The notes beneath the pieces are model-generated. The model was not told where the DNA came from. It ran no database searches and saw nothing but the letters and a program-made list of their open reading frames with translations. From Spirosoma fluviale (lineage in GTDB: Bacteria > Bacteroidota > Bacteroidia > Cytophagales > Spirosomataceae), in contig NZ_OCNH01000001.1 in NCBI RefSeq assembly GCF_900230225.1, positions 682,001 through 746,000 on the forward strand: a DNA stretch of 64,000 bases, written 5' to 3'. The position numbers and the translations under genes were made by a program. This document shows, one piece after another, positions 7,693 through 18,250 of the stretch (the stretch's first letter is position 1; each line of letters begins with the position of its first letter).

Positions 7693-8550
7693 TTAATAAT
7701 CCGTTACACCAATTGACAGCGGTAGTCCGTTCAGGGCTTGGGTTAATTGTTCTGAATTGGGGGCGGTGCCGTGCCATTTGTAGTTACCTACCATGTACTC
7801 TACGCCAAAGCCCATTTCGGTGTGCATCAGGATCATGGTTGGGACTTCAGGATTTTCCTGTGCTTTTTTCAGCGTCCGGATAACATCTTCGATATCGTTG
7901 CCTTCCATCTCGTCGACAAACCAGCCGAAAGCACGGTATTTGGCGGCCAGATCGCGGTTGCTGTTCACATTGTCGGTAGTACCGTCAATTTGAGCATGGT
8001 TAAGGTCGATGATGGCCGTCAGGTTGCCCAGTTTTTTGTTGGGTGCAAACTGAGCCGCTTCCCAAATTTGGCCTTCCTGCTGCTCGCCATCGCCCATCAG
8101 AACATAAACTTGGCTTTTGTCGCCGTTGAGCTTCTTGGAATAAGCGGCCCCACTGGCTACCGATAAACCTTGTCCTAACGAACCTGAGGCAATACGAATG
8201 CCGGGTAGATGCTCAGCTGTGGTAGGGTGACCCTGCAACCGGCTGTCGAGCTTACGGAACGTAGCCAGTTCGCTAACCGGGAAATAACCCGCCCGCGCCA
8301 GAACTGAGTAAAAAACCGGCGAAATGTGACCGTTAGAAAGGAAGAAAAGATCTTCATCCCGACCATCCATATCGAAAACAGGGGTACCATCGGCATCACG
8401 CTTCAGGTTCATTACATCAAAATATAAGGCAACCAAAAAATCAGTGCAGCCTAATGAGCCGCCGGGGTGGCCAGAGTTTACAGCCGCAACCATGCGGAGG
8501 ATGTCGCGTCGGACGGCTACCGCCGTGCTTTTGAGTTGTTCGATTTCCAT
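7693..8550 (-). CDS. Transketolase, N-terminal subunit (split type)
   Basis: About 285 residues from MEIEQLKSTAV; a longer reading from 8589 adds an unlikely leader. The TPP-binding half is evident: AVNSGHPGGSLGCTDFLVALYF, SNGHISPVFYSVLA, GSLGQGLSVASGAA, and the thiamine motif GDGEQQEGQIWEAAQFA with the metal-binding Asp and the later NLTAIIDLNHAQIDG. It acts in the cytoplasm with the C-terminal subunit encoded downstream at 4997-5950; the two genes share strand and order but are separated by 1.7 kb of unrelated genes. A hairpin lies right after the stop, which may reduce read-through to the downstream half. Confidence 0.9.
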   Translation of the reverse strand: MEIEQLKSTAVAVRRDILRMVAAVNSGHPGGSLGCTDFLVALYFDVMNLKRDADGTPVFDMDGRDEDLFFLSNGHISPVFYSVLARAGYFPVSELATFRKLDSRLQGHPTTAEHLPGIRIASGSLGQGLSVASGAAYSKKLNGDKSQVYVLMGDGEQQEGQIWEAAQFAPNKKLGNLTAIIDLNHAQIDGTTDNVNSNRDLAAKYRAFGWFVDEMEGNDIEDVIRTLKKAQENPEVPTMILMHTEMGFGVEYMVGNYKWHGTAPNSEQLTQALNGLPLSIGVTDY

Positions 8551-8608
8551 GGAATAATGCGGGTGGGTTCCCGCTTTTTTAATCAACAATGACGGACTTT
8601 TGTCCGCG

Positions 8609-9058
8609 TTACTTTAAAATTTGATCTGCGTGGTTTTTGGTATCTATCTTATGAAGAATATTCGTGATAATACCCTTCTCGTCAATTAAAAATGTCGTTC
8701 GGACTATTCCCATGTAGGTTCGGCCGTACATAGATTTTTCTTTCCAAACGTCGTAGGCTTCAGCCACTTTCGTGTCTGTATCGGCAATGAGCGTAAAAGG
8801 CAACTCGAATTTATTGATAAATTTCTGATGCGATTTCTGGTCATCAACACTTACCCCCAGTATCTCGTAGCCAGCAGCCCGTAAATCGGCATAGTTGTCG
8901 CGGAGGCTACATGCCTGAGCCGTACAGCCCGGTGTATTGTCTTTCGGATAAAAGTACAGAATTACCTTCTTACCCCGATAATCAGAGAGGTTCACGGGCT
9001 GTCCGTTCTGATCTGTACTCGTAAAATCGGGGGCAGGGTCGCCAATGGTTAAGCTCAT
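8609..9058 (-). CDS. bcp: Thioredoxin-dependent peroxiredoxin, Bcp/PrxQ type
   Basis: About 149 residues from MSLTIGDPAPDF; the in-frame Met six residues upstream is less likely. It has the Bcp hallmarks: PDFTSTDQNGQPVNL, VILYFYPKDNTPGCTAQACSLRDN with the peroxidatic Cys45 and a resolving Cys50 five residues later, and GVSVDDQKSHQKFINKFELPF. It reduces hydrogen and organic peroxides using thioredoxin in the cytoplasm. It is 58 bases upstream of the transketolase gene on the same strand and could be cotranscribed, although their link is probably not functional. Confidence 0.9.
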   Translation of the reverse strand: MSLTIGDPAPDFTSTDQNGQPVNLSDYRGKKVILYFYPKDNTPGCTAQACSLRDNYADLRAAGYEILGVSVDDQKSHQKFINKFELPFTLIADTDTKVAEAYDVWKEKSMYGRTYMGIVRTTFLIDEKGIITNILHKIDTKNHADQILK

Positions 9059-9128
9059 GGTGGTTTTCGATTGCAAATCTATAAGGTTTTAGAAGCCGCT
9101 TTGGTGACCTGGCTTACAGGTTTAGAGT

Positions 9129-11189
9129 TTATCGTTTCTTACGCCCTTTTTTCGGAATCGCTTTTTTGCGAACTACGGGCCGAGGAACCTCAATCGTTGT
9201 GCTATCGGAGCCAATGTTGCCGGAGCGATCTTTAACCTGTACCAATACTTCGGCACCGTCCTCAAACGGTTCATTAGGGTCCAGCTTGTCCGACCATAGC
9301 AGCGCGCGTTTGTAATCGTACTGCATCAACACCCATTCTCCATTAACCAACGCTCTAAACTCCGCAACACCCGACAGGTCATCTCTGATTTTGGCCGTAA
9401 TGCCCTTCGGTGTTGCCGACAGAATCTCGACCGTTGGAGGAGTCGCATCGGTCATCAGCTGAAACCGCCCCAGTGTACGAGTTTTAAATTCAATCTTCCC
9501 TTTTGTCCAGTTCCCGCCCAGGAAGCTTTCCCGGCCACCACTCACCCAGTAGGCTTTAGTACGCATGGTGTCGATGGCAATCGGGTAATTGGGTGTATAC
9601 TGAACCGTCAGGTACTCATTAAGTGGAATAGTCGACTGGTTGATTTCGATACCCCCCCACGGCAATTGACGTATGGCCAAGTGTAAGGTATCGAATAACG
9701 TGGCTGGCTTAAATTCAAGTCGGGTGTTCCCATCTGTAACCACCTCCGAACGGCCGGGTATAACGCGTTTTTTGAAGTTTGTTCGAATTACACCCCTGCC
9801 AAACTGAACGGAATCAGGTAGATTGTAGCGCAAATCTATAAGATAAACGGCTTGGTTGTTACGCACGTAACTAACTGGTTGCTCCGTTACAGTACGACCC
9901 GTAATAAGTTTAGCTATCGGCGCATTGCTGAGGGGAGTATTCTTAACCGTTATTTTAAGTACGTTTTCATCGGTTGTAACGGTAGCGGCCGTTTCTTCAT
10001 CCGTTGATTCTGACGAGTAGCTCGCCGGTTGAAGAGCAATAGAGTCCAGTCGGGTAGGGGTTGACGCTACTTCGGGTAACAGGGTAAACGTTAGTTTTGC
10101 CGAGTGGTCGTAGGCGTCGTAAAGAATCAGGGTTACTTCATGAGGCTGCCCATCCAGTAAAGGCAATCGCCCACGGTAAGCTGCGTTGCTTTGCAGTTTG
10201 TATAGATTCAGACTGTTGCCATCCGCAACATACGCCCGGTGATACCGTTGCCCGGTCGTTTGTTCTACCTCGTAGTTTTCATGTATATTCATGAACCTTG
10301 TTTGCTCATTCGGGAAACTGTTCATGTTATACGCAAATACCTCCCGCCCATCGAGCCGAATTTCCAGGCAGCTGATGCCATTCCGATACGGTGAACCACT
10401 GGTTTTATCGTAGGCCAGAACTTCCATGCCAATCAATCCGGAGGCTGTTATCGGCTTGGTAATGGTGTAGGAGCCATCAGACAGGCGGGTAGGGGCATAA
10501 CTAACTCGTTGATATTCGCCGTTTATACGAGAGCTAGCCGTCATGGTTTTCAGCGCTACCCGTTCAAAATACGGTGGTACGTTGTCCTGAATCTCAGAAA
10601 AATCGTAAAGAAGCGGATTGATGAGATTGTCTTTGGCGTCGCGAATCTCAAAGTGGAGGTGCGGCCCGCCCGAACCTCCTGTATTACCCGATGCGGCAAT
10701 GACATCTCCTTTTTTAACCGGAAACTGGCTCGGTTGAAACCGAAGGTCGATCTCAAAAGTTTTTTTCTGGTATTGCTGTTCCCGAAGGTACGTGCCCAAC
10801 GTATCTTTCAGGGTTTTTAGATGCCCGTAAACAGTGGTTAAGCCGTTGGGGTGTTTGATAAAAACAACGTTTCCATAACCACCCGTAAAAACGGCGATGC
10901 GGGATACGTACCCGTCTGCTGCTGCATGGACATCCAGGCCCTCCCGCCCGCCGGTACGTATATCCAGACCGGCATGAAAGTGGTTAGGCCGCAAATCGCC
11001 CATACCACCCGACAGCGAATTAGCTCCACCTGGCTGAATAGGGAAAAGAAAATAACCAGCCTCAATCGTACCGGGTTGGATGTAGCCTGTCTGATTTACT
11101 GGCGTTGGTTTTGGGCTTGTCTGTCCAAGAGTTATACCGGAACACAACAAGCTGGCTAGGGCCAACGGATAGATTAGTAATTTTCTCAA
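9129..11189 (-). CDS. Secreted M23-family metallopeptidase
   Basis: A 686-residue exported protein with a signal peptide (residues 1-22, ending SGITLGQ). The LytM/M23 domain lies at about 45-190: HxxxD at His72-Asp76 in NHFHAGLD and HxH at His177-His179 in GGSGGPHLHFE, the full zinc set expected of an active glycyl-glycine-type endopeptidase. The remaining ~500 residues are beta-rich, contain repeated DLSGVAEFRALVNG-type Ig-like text, and end in a very basic tail (RKKAIPKKGRKKR). It probably cleaves peptidoglycan crosslinks in the periplasm, the long C-terminal part serving for binding or placement. The neighbours (FAH-family hydrolase, Bcp) give no further clue. Confidence 0.85.
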   Translation of the reverse strand: MRKLLIYPLALASLLCSGITLGQTSPKPTPVNQTGYIQPGTIEAGYFLFPIQPGGANSLSGGMGDLRPNHFHAGLDIRTGGREGLDVHAAADGYVSRIAVFTGGYGNVVFIKHPNGLTTVYGHLKTLKDTLGTYLREQQYQKKTFEIDLRFQPSQFPVKKGDVIAASGNTGGSGGPHLHFEIRDAKDNLINPLLYDFSEIQDNVPPYFERVALKTMTASSRINGEYQRVSYAPTRLSDGSYTITKPITASGLIGMEVLAYDKTSGSPYRNGISCLEIRLDGREVFAYNMNSFPNEQTRFMNIHENYEVEQTTGQRYHRAYVADGNSLNLYKLQSNAAYRGRLPLLDGQPHEVTLILYDAYDHSAKLTFTLLPEVASTPTRLDSIALQPASYSSESTDEETAATVTTDENVLKITVKNTPLSNAPIAKLITGRTVTEQPVSYVRNNQAVYLIDLRYNLPDSVQFGRGVIRTNFKKRVIPGRSEVVTDGNTRLEFKPATLFDTLHLAIRQLPWGGIEINQSTIPLNEYLTVQYTPNYPIAIDTMRTKAYWVSGGRESFLGGNWTKGKIEFKTRTLGRFQLMTDATPPTVEILSATPKGITAKIRDDLSGVAEFRALVNGEWVLMQYDYKRALLWSDKLDPNEPFEDGAEVLVQVKDRSGNIGSDSTTIEVPRPVVRKKAIPKKGRKKR

Positions 11190-11253
11190 AAGCTAGGTAA
11201 TTGAAAACGTAAGCGTTATTGGGTCTACACCTAAGGCGACCTCTTTATAACAC

Positions 11254-11865
11254 TCATTTTACGTCAAATGTCAGCATTGGCTTGTCTTCGATGAAGGCGG
11301 TCAATTGGTCGCCAACGTTTACGGGGCCAACGCCTTTGGGGGTTCCCGTAAATAATATATCGCCCTGTTGTAACAGGAAGTACCGGGATACAAAGGAGAT
11401 CAGGTAATCGATGTTGAACAGCATCAGGCTGGTATTGCCCTGCTGCCGGGTCTCTCCGTTGACATCCAGACGAAAATTTAGGTTCTGTAAATCCGGGAAG
11501 TCAGATTTGGGGATAAAGCCTGAAATGGGAGCGGAGCCGTTAAAACCCTTTGCCAGTTCCCAGGGCAGGCCTTTCGCTTTCAGCTTACTCTGTAGGTCAC
11601 GAGCGGTAAAGTCCACCCCAATACCAATTTCATCGTAATATTTATGGGCGAACTTCTGATCGATGTTCTTACCTACCCGATTGATTTTTACCAGAATTTC
11701 AACTTCGTAATGAACATCGCTGGAAAAGTCCGGATAAAAGAAGGGCTCGTGTTTTAAGGGAATAGCCGTTTCGGGCTTCATGAAAATGACGGGATCTTCG
11801 GGCTGTTCGTTGTTGAGTTCCTTGATGTGTTCAGCGTAATTACGGCCAACGCAAATAATTTTCAT
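11254..11865 (-). CDS. Fumarylacetoacetate hydrolase (FAH) family protein
   Basis: A 203-residue single-domain FAH-fold enzyme. It starts MKIICVGRNYAEHIKELNN, as in the YcgM/FAHD1 group. The metal-binding acidic residues fall in SDVHYEVEILVKI (Glu pair) and the Asp of GIGVDFTARDLQ; FNGSAPISGF and LFTGTPKGVGPVNVGD are conserved family segments. Members act as acylpyruvases, oxaloacetate decarboxylases or isomerases of aromatic degradation. No aromatic pathway is nearby, so an acylpyruvate hydrolase/oxaloacetate role is more likely. The 231 bases upstream (11866-12096) separate it from the divergent M48 gene and probably hold both promoters, though I could not define a -33/-7 pair. Confidence 0.85.
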   Translation of the reverse strand: MKIICVGRNYAEHIKELNNEQPEDPVIFMKPETAIPLKHEPFFYPDFSSDVHYEVEILVKINRVGKNIDQKFAHKYYDEIGIGVDFTARDLQSKLKAKGLPWELAKGFNGSAPISGFIPKSDFPDLQNLNFRLDVNGETRQQGNTSLMLFNIDYLISFVSRYFLLQQGDILFTGTPKGVGPVNVGDQLTAFIEDKPMLTFDVK

Positions 11866-12096
11866 AGAAGTAGGGCGGGCGGCAACCCGAATTTGTGATC
11901 AACTTATGACTATCCAGGGTACAGACAGTCTATGGTATAGCGGTGGATTGATATACCTCTATTAAACTTATACAAATGCTACAAATCTAAGGACTAAAGA
12001 GAGCGTAATCGCACGGGTGCTGAAAATTTTGAACATTTCTGGTACTTTGATCGTCATATTACGTCAGAATACCCTACCAATTAAAAACACACACAG

Positions 12097-12918
12097 ATGA
12101 AGAAAGTAGTAATTGCCCTGTTATCAATCGCGCTGGTCGCTGGCTGTCAGAAAGTACCGATAACAGGCCGGAGCCAGTTGAAATTAGTGCCAAATGATCA
12201 GTTGCTGCCACTTAGTTTTACAAACTACAAGGGCGTTTTAGATACTAGTCGGGTTGTTCAGGGGACAAACGATGCAGAGATGATCAAGCGGGTTGGCAAT
12301 CGGTTGCGCCAGGCTATGGAGCAATATTTAAACGCCAACAATTACGGAAATCGACTGCAAGGGTTCCAGTGGGAGTTCAACCTCATTCAAAGTCCACAGG
12401 TCAACGCCTGGTGTATGCCCGGGGGCAAGGTCGCTTTTTATACAGGTATCCTTCCCTATACGCAAAACGAAGCCGGTGCTGCCGCTGTTATGGGGCATGA
12501 GATTTCGCACGCTATTGCCGAGCATGGTAACGAACGCATGAGTGAAGGGTTGCTGGCTAGTGGACTAATTCAGGGAGGTCAACTTGTAACCGGTACTGCT
12601 GCTCAGGGTAGCAGCAATCAGATTAATTCTATTTTGCTTCAGGCCGTTGGCGCAGCCCTGCCTGCAGGCTATCAGGTCTTGCGCGAACTACCACATAGCC
12701 GTAAGCAAGAGTCAGAAGCTGACCAATTAGGTCTGATATTTATGGCTATGGCCGGTTATAACCCTCAGGAGGCCATCAATTTCTGGGGGCGTATGGCAAA
12801 AGCAGGTGGCGGTAATAAACCACCCGAGTTTCTCTCAACGCACCCCTCCGATGAGCGTCGTATTGCCGATCTACAGAAATTGTTGCCCGAGGCTATGAAG
12901 TACTATAAGAAGGGCTAA
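12097..12918 (+). CDS. M48-family metalloprotease lipoprotein
   Basis: 273 residues. A lipoprotein signal peptide ends with VAGC at 14-17, so the enzyme is membrane anchored. The zinc motif is HEISH at 134-138 (His134, Glu135, His138), and the third ligand is likely the Glu of SRKQESEADQLG near 205, as in the BepA/LoiP/YcaL type of M48 peptidases. These degrade or help fold misassembled outer-membrane proteins. The length matches LoiP/YcaL rather than the larger BepA with TPRs. The stop codon is embedded in the first arm of a very long terminator hairpin. Confidence 0.9.
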   Translation: MKKVVIALLSIALVAGCQKVPITGRSQLKLVPNDQLLPLSFTNYKGVLDTSRVVQGTNDAEMIKRVGNRLRQAMEQYLNANNYGNRLQGFQWEFNLIQSPQVNAWCMPGGKVAFYTGILPYTQNEAGAAAVMGHEISHAIAEHGNERMSEGLLASGLIQGGQLVTGTAAQGSSNQINSILLQAVGAALPAGYQVLRELPHSRKQESEADQLGLIFMAMAGYNPQEAINFWGRMAKAGGGNKPPEFLSTHPSDERRIADLQKLLPEAMKYYKKG

Positions 12919-12982
12919 TTGCCCAGACATAAAAAAAGCCGAAACGTGAGTTTCGGCTTTTTTTATGTCTGGGCAATTAGCC
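12913..12982. terminator. Very long perfect hairpin, bidirectional terminator
   Basis: Two perfectly complementary 33-nt arms (12913-12945 and 12950-12982) around a GTGA loop; the core AAAGCCGAAAC/GTTTCGGCTTT is flanked by A and T runs. The left arm contains the stop codon of the M48 gene. Serves that gene on the plus strand and sucC on the minus strand. A second small repeat, GCCAAGCT-GG-AGCTTGGC, follows at 13012. Confidence 0.9.
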
Positions 12983-13039
12983 GGCTTGGCCTTCAAGATG
13001 ACAGGAATAGGCCAAGCTGGAGCTTGGCCCAGACATTAA

Positions 13040-14257
13040 TTACAACGCAGCTATTACCTGACGTACTTTCTCAGCCGCTTCTTTCAGCAACACAGCCGAC
13101 TGTACTTTCAGACCTGATTCATCAATGATTCTGGCACCTTCTTCTGCGTTTGTACCTTGCAGACGAACGATGATCGGGACCGGAATATCACCAATGGCTT
13201 TGTAGGCTTCTACAACACCCGTAGCTACGCGGTCGCAACGAACAATACCGCCAAAGATATTGATCAGGATGGCCTTCACATTGGGGTCTTTCAGAATGAT
13301 CCGGAAACCGGCTTCAACCGTTTTAGCATTTGCTCCACCCCCAACGTCGAGGAAGTTGGCGGGTTCACCACCCGACAGTTTGATGATATCCATCGTAGCC
13401 ATGGCCAGACCGGCACCGTTTACCATGCAACCCACGTTACCGTCGAGTTTTACATAGTTCAGGTCGTTTGCTGAGGCTTCGACTTCGAGAGGGTCTTCTT
13501 CGGCCAGATCGCGCATGGCTTTCAGGTCGAGGTGACGGTAAAGGGCGTTATCGTCAAGGTTCACTTTTGCGTCAACGGCCAGAATTTTGTTGTCTGACGT
13601 TTTCAGCACGGGGTTAATCTCAAACATCGACGCATCTGTATCGACATACGCTTTATAAAGAGCGGTGACAAATTTTACCATCTCTTTAAACGCTTCGCCT
13701 TCCAGACCAAGTCCAAACGCTACTTTACGTGCCTGGAAAGGTTGTAGACCAACGGCCGGATCAATCCACTCTTTGACAATTTTCTCGGGTGAATGTTCGG
13801 CTACTTCTTCGATGTCCATACCACCTTCGGTGCTGGCCATAATGACGTTGCAGGCTTTTGTACGGTCGAGGAGGATACCGATATACATTTCCTTCGGCTC
13901 CGAAGGACCTGGATAATAGACATCCTCGGCGATCAGAACTTTATTGACCCGCTTGCCTTCCGGACCCGTCTGGTGGGTAACCAGTATGTTGCCAATGAGG
14001 TTTTTCGTTATGTCGCGAACGGCATCGACCGATTTGGCTAACGCCACGCCACGCTGTTCTGAACCAACGATTTGGCCTTTTCCGCGCCCACCAGCGTGAA
14101 TTTGAGATTTGACCACAACAAACTTCTGACCAGACTGGGCAATCAGGAGTTTAGCGGCTTCAACGGCTTTCTCGGGCGACTCAGCAACGATACCCTCTTG
14201 AATGCGGACACCGTACTTTTTGAGAATTTCTTTGCCCTGATACTCGTGTATATTCAT
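13040..14257 (-). CDS. sucC: Succinate-CoA ligase, ADP-forming, beta subunit
   Basis: About 405 residues from [16 protein letters not shown]; the longer reading to 14311 would add 18 unusual residues. The ATP-grasp part shows [16 protein letters not shown] and the C-terminal CoA-ligase part shows [34 protein letters not shown] and [15 protein letters not shown], all diagnostic. It makes ATP from succinyl-CoA in the TCA cycle with the alpha subunit SucD, which is not in this window; split sucC/sucD loci are common in Bacteroidota. Divergent from lolD across a 139-base gap that carries an imperfect inverted repeat. Confidence 0.95.
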   Translation of the reverse strand: MNIHEYQGKEILKKYGVRIQEGIVAESPEKAVEAAKLLIAQSGQKFVVVKSQIHAGGRGKGQIVGSEQRGVALAKSVDAVRDITKNLIGNILVTHQTGPEGKRVNKVLIAEDVYYPGPSEPKEMYIGILLDRTKACNVIMASTEGGMDIEEVAEHSPEKIVKEWIDPAVGLQPFQARKVAFGLGLEGEAFKEMVKFVTALYKAYVDTDASMFEINPVLKTSDNKILAVDAKVNLDDNALYRHLDLKAMRDLAEEDPLEVEASANDLNYVKLDGNVGCMVNGAGLAMATMDIIKLSGGEPANFLDVGGGANAKTVEAGFRIILKDPNVKAILINIFGGIVRCDRVATGVVEAYKAIGDIPVPIIVRLQGTNAEEGARIIDESGLKVQSAVLLKEAAEKVRQVIAAL

Positions 14258-14321
14258 GACAACTGCAACAAGGAGGATTGGAAATCGTATTTTTGTGCGG
14301 CAAGTTAACATGAAATGAAGA

Positions 14322-14395
14322 ATGAAGAGTGAATAGTGAAGAATAATTACCTTTCACCAGTCATTCTGTAGGCTTCATTTACATTCTTCGTTCTT
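14322..14395. repeat. Imperfect inverted repeat between sucC and lolD
   Basis: GAAATGAAGAATGAAGAGTG is mirrored by a later ATTCTTCGTTCTTA-type arm that ends at the lolD start codon. The first ten bases of the arms match with one change; the rest align poorly. The promoters of the two divergent genes must lie in or beside it. Confidence 0.5.
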
Positions 14396-14396
14396 A

Positions 14397-15059
14397 ATGC
14401 AATCACTTCTTCAAACGACCGATATACGCCGAAACTACGGCGATCTTCCTGTTCTCAAAGGGATTAATTTAACCATCGAGCCGGGCGAGGTGGTTTCCAT
14501 TGTGGGGGCATCCGGGGCCGGTAAAACGACTTTACTGCAAATTCTTGGTACGCTCGATCGACCCGATTCCGGTACATTGCACATTGCCGGACAAAATGTA
14601 TTCACCCTGAACGACCGGCAGCTGGCTCAATTCAGAAACGAGCGCATTGGCTTCGTCTTTCAATTCAATAACCTGCTGCCCGAATTTACGGCGCTGGAAA
14701 ATGTATGCCTGCCAGGGTTTATTGCCGGTAAAGACGAACAGGCTGTTCGGCAGCGAGCCACAGCCCTGCTGACAACGCTCGGGTTAGAACGTCGTCTGAC
14801 AAATCTACCATCACAACTATCGGGCGGGGAGCAGCAACGGGCTGCCGTAGCGCGCGCCTTGATAAACGAACCCGCCATTGTATTTGCCGACGAACCGAGT
14901 GGTAATCTCGACTCGCGCAATGCCGAAGAGTTGCATCAGCTGTTTTTCCGGCTACGGGATGAGCTCGGCCAAACATTCATAATTGTAACACATAATGAAA
15001 CACTGGCGGCCCTCGCCGACCGAACCGTGACGATTCGTGATGGACTTTTATTCACTTAA
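14397..15059 (+). CDS. lolD: Lipoprotein-releasing ABC transporter ATP-binding protein
   Basis: 220 residues, the usual LolD size. Walker A GASGAGKT at 37-44, Q-loop FVFQFNNLLPEFTALENV, signature LSGGEQQRAAVARAL, Walker B IVFADEPSGNLD and the switch His in IIVTHNE are all intact. The PEFTALENVCLPGFIAG text is characteristic of LolD/MacB-type ATPases. It powers extraction of lipoproteins from the inner membrane with LolC/E-type permeases; a candidate permease is encoded at 32604-33812, far from here. It is a single gene, with a T-rich terminator about 210 bases after the stop. Confidence 0.85.
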   Translation: MQSLLQTTDIRRNYGDLPVLKGINLTIEPGEVVSIVGASGAGKTTLLQILGTLDRPDSGTLHIAGQNVFTLNDRQLAQFRNERIGFVFQFNNLLPEFTALENVCLPGFIAGKDEQAVRQRATALLTTLGLERRLTNLPSQLSGGEQQRAAVARALINEPAIVFADEPSGNLDSRNAEELHQLFFRLRDELGQTFIIVTHNETLAALADRTVTIRDGLLFT

Positions 15060-15262
15060 TTAGTGGAAGGAAGAAAGTGCGATTTGAGTATATGTACTTA
15101 TCTCGTCTAGGATAATTAAGTATTTATCCGTTTGTAATCGTCTGACTTTCAACATGTTTAATTTTTGCTTAAAAAATATTTAAGGAAAAGAATCAATTTT
15201 CGATAATTTTGTTTTATTATTGTGTCGAAAAGAAAAGTTTTTCATAACGTTGAGTAAATCAG

Positions 15263-15295
15263 AAAGCCAAGAGAGTGTCTCGCTTGGCTTTTTTG
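15263..15295 (+). terminator. Rho-independent terminator downstream of lolD
   Basis: AAAGCCAAG / CTTGGCTTT stem with an 11-nt loop followed by TTTTTTG. It stops either a long lolD 3' tail or a separate short transcript (see findings). The bases 15060-15262 are AT-rich and hold no reading frame I trust. Confidence 0.7.
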
Positions 15296-15350
15296 TTTGC
15301 CTATAGTTCCAAAAAATTTCTCTGATTTTAGGCCTTATCTTACACAGCAC

Positions 15351-15779
15351 TCATGCCTTCCGCTGCTGATGTAATCGATTAACAAGAGCATCTACACTCC
15401 ATTTACCCGATCCTGTAAAAAAGAAAACCAAGGCCAGCAACACGAATAAAAAAGGATGCTGATCTTCATACCAGATTCTTCCATGACCTACGAAAAGGGA
15501 GATGTAAAGCATCGTGCCAATAACAATCAGGCATCCCAGCCTTGTAAGCAGGCCGATTGTCAGAAGTACCCCCGCCACAAACTCAGACCCTTTTCCAAGA
15601 TAGACCATAAACAAGGGAGATAAGTCTTGCTTAAAAACATCCCAAGCTGCATACTCTTTCATCTTGGCAGCATCAAATACTTCCCACCCATGATATAGTA
15701 GGAATAGCCCTACGATGATCCGAACAAACGCCAGACCTGCGTCTTGTAAAATAGCTTCTGTTGAAAAGAGTTTTTTCAT
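15351..15779 (-). CDS. DoxX family membrane protein
   Basis: About 142 residues from MKKLFSTEAILQDAGL. It has four hydrophobic helices (around 12-32, 55-75, 78-98, 108-125) and the DoxX-type texts ARIIVGLFLLYHGWEVF-like VRIIVGLFLLYHGWE, GKGSEFVAGVLLTIGLLTRLG and the HPFLFVLLALVFFFTGSGKWSVD end. DoxX/YphA-like proteins sit in the inner membrane; some are thiosulfate:quinone oxidoreductase subunits, most are uncharacterised. Nothing nearby suggests sulphur metabolism. The gene is single, downstream of the groEL terminator on the same strand. Confidence 0.75.
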   Translation of the reverse strand: MKKLFSTEAILQDAGLAFVRIIVGLFLLYHGWEVFDAAKMKEYAAWDVFKQDLSPLFMVYLGKGSEFVAGVLLTIGLLTRLGCLIVIGTMLYISLFVGHGRIWYEDQHPFLFVLLALVFFFTGSGKWSVDALVNRLHQQRKA

Positions 15780-15903
15780 GAATGCTGGGCTATTGTCTGT
15801 AAAATTCAATAGTACTATTTTCAATTAACAAAGCTACAATAAGCAGAATGTTAAACTGCCTGAACAAGGGTAATGACATTTCTACGGTGCAGTACCATTA
15901 TAC

Positions 15904-15938
15904 AAAAAAGCCCCCAATCTCTCGATCAGGGGCCTTTT
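15904..15938 (-). terminator. Terminator of the groES-groEL operon
   Basis: On the minus strand, AAAAGGCCCC pairs with GGGGGCTTTTTT over a 13-nt loop and ends in a T run, 52 bases after the groEL stop. Confidence 0.8.
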
Positions 15939-15989
15939 CTGTAATAATCAGGAAAATCTTTTAAATCAAGAAAATCGCGGTTCAGACGA

Positions 15990-17633
<1,644 letters not shown>

Positions 17634-17703
17634 TTAATAATGGATTATTAGTGATGGATTAATAGAAATAGGTTAGTGCAGTTACCTGCGCCCGTCCTTC
17701 TAC

Positions 17704-18000
17704 TTACAGAATTGCGAAAATGTCTGATTCACGCATGATGAGGTACTCTTTGCCCTCAACGGTGATTTCTGTACCGGCGTATTTGCCATACAGAACTGTG
17801 TCGCCCACTTGAACCGTCAGCGGCTCATCTTTCTTGCCTGCACCAACGGCGACGACCGTACCACGCTGGGGTTTCTCTTTTGCCGTGTCTGGAATAATAA
17901 TACCAAACGAAGTTTTTTCTTCGGCCGGTGCGGCTTCTACCAGCACCCGGTCGGCCAGCGGTTTCACGTTTACTTTAACGCTTTCCGTTTCTGCTACCAT
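17704..18000 (-). CDS. groES: Co-chaperonin GroES (Hsp10)
   Basis: 98 residues. [42 protein letters not shown] includes the mobile loop that binds GroEL, and [33 protein letters not shown] is the conserved end. It is first gene of the groESL operon. The upstream 250 bases, shared with a divergent hypothetical gene, contain no inverted repeat of the CIRCE type (TTAGCACTC); a weak sigma-54-like site is noted in the findings. Confidence 0.97.
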   Translation of the reverse strand: MVAETESVKVNVKPLADRVLVEAAPAEEKTSFGIIIPDTAKEKPQRGTVVAVGAGKKDEPLTVQVGDTVLYGKYAGTEITVEGKEYLIMRESDIFAIL

Positions 18001-18250
18001 GATAATGAGTTGATTAAGGTTTTAAACTGTTTGTGTCTTTTAACTTACACGACGATTCTCGACCGCCAATTACTGTGCCAATGCCGTAAACTGCCAAATT
18101 TTCAGGTTTATGCCTGACATACTGCCATTCTTATCTTTAGCTAAATTTCCTTCGGTTGCCTCCGGAATTTGAACATATAGAATTTGGCAATTTGCCGCCT
18201 GATTGCTAGTTTAACGAAAGCATACACCTGAGAATGAATTTTTACAGTTT

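Noticed and set aside
17960-18250. CIRCE element controlling groESL
   Set aside because: No TTAGCACTC inverted repeat is present upstream of groES.
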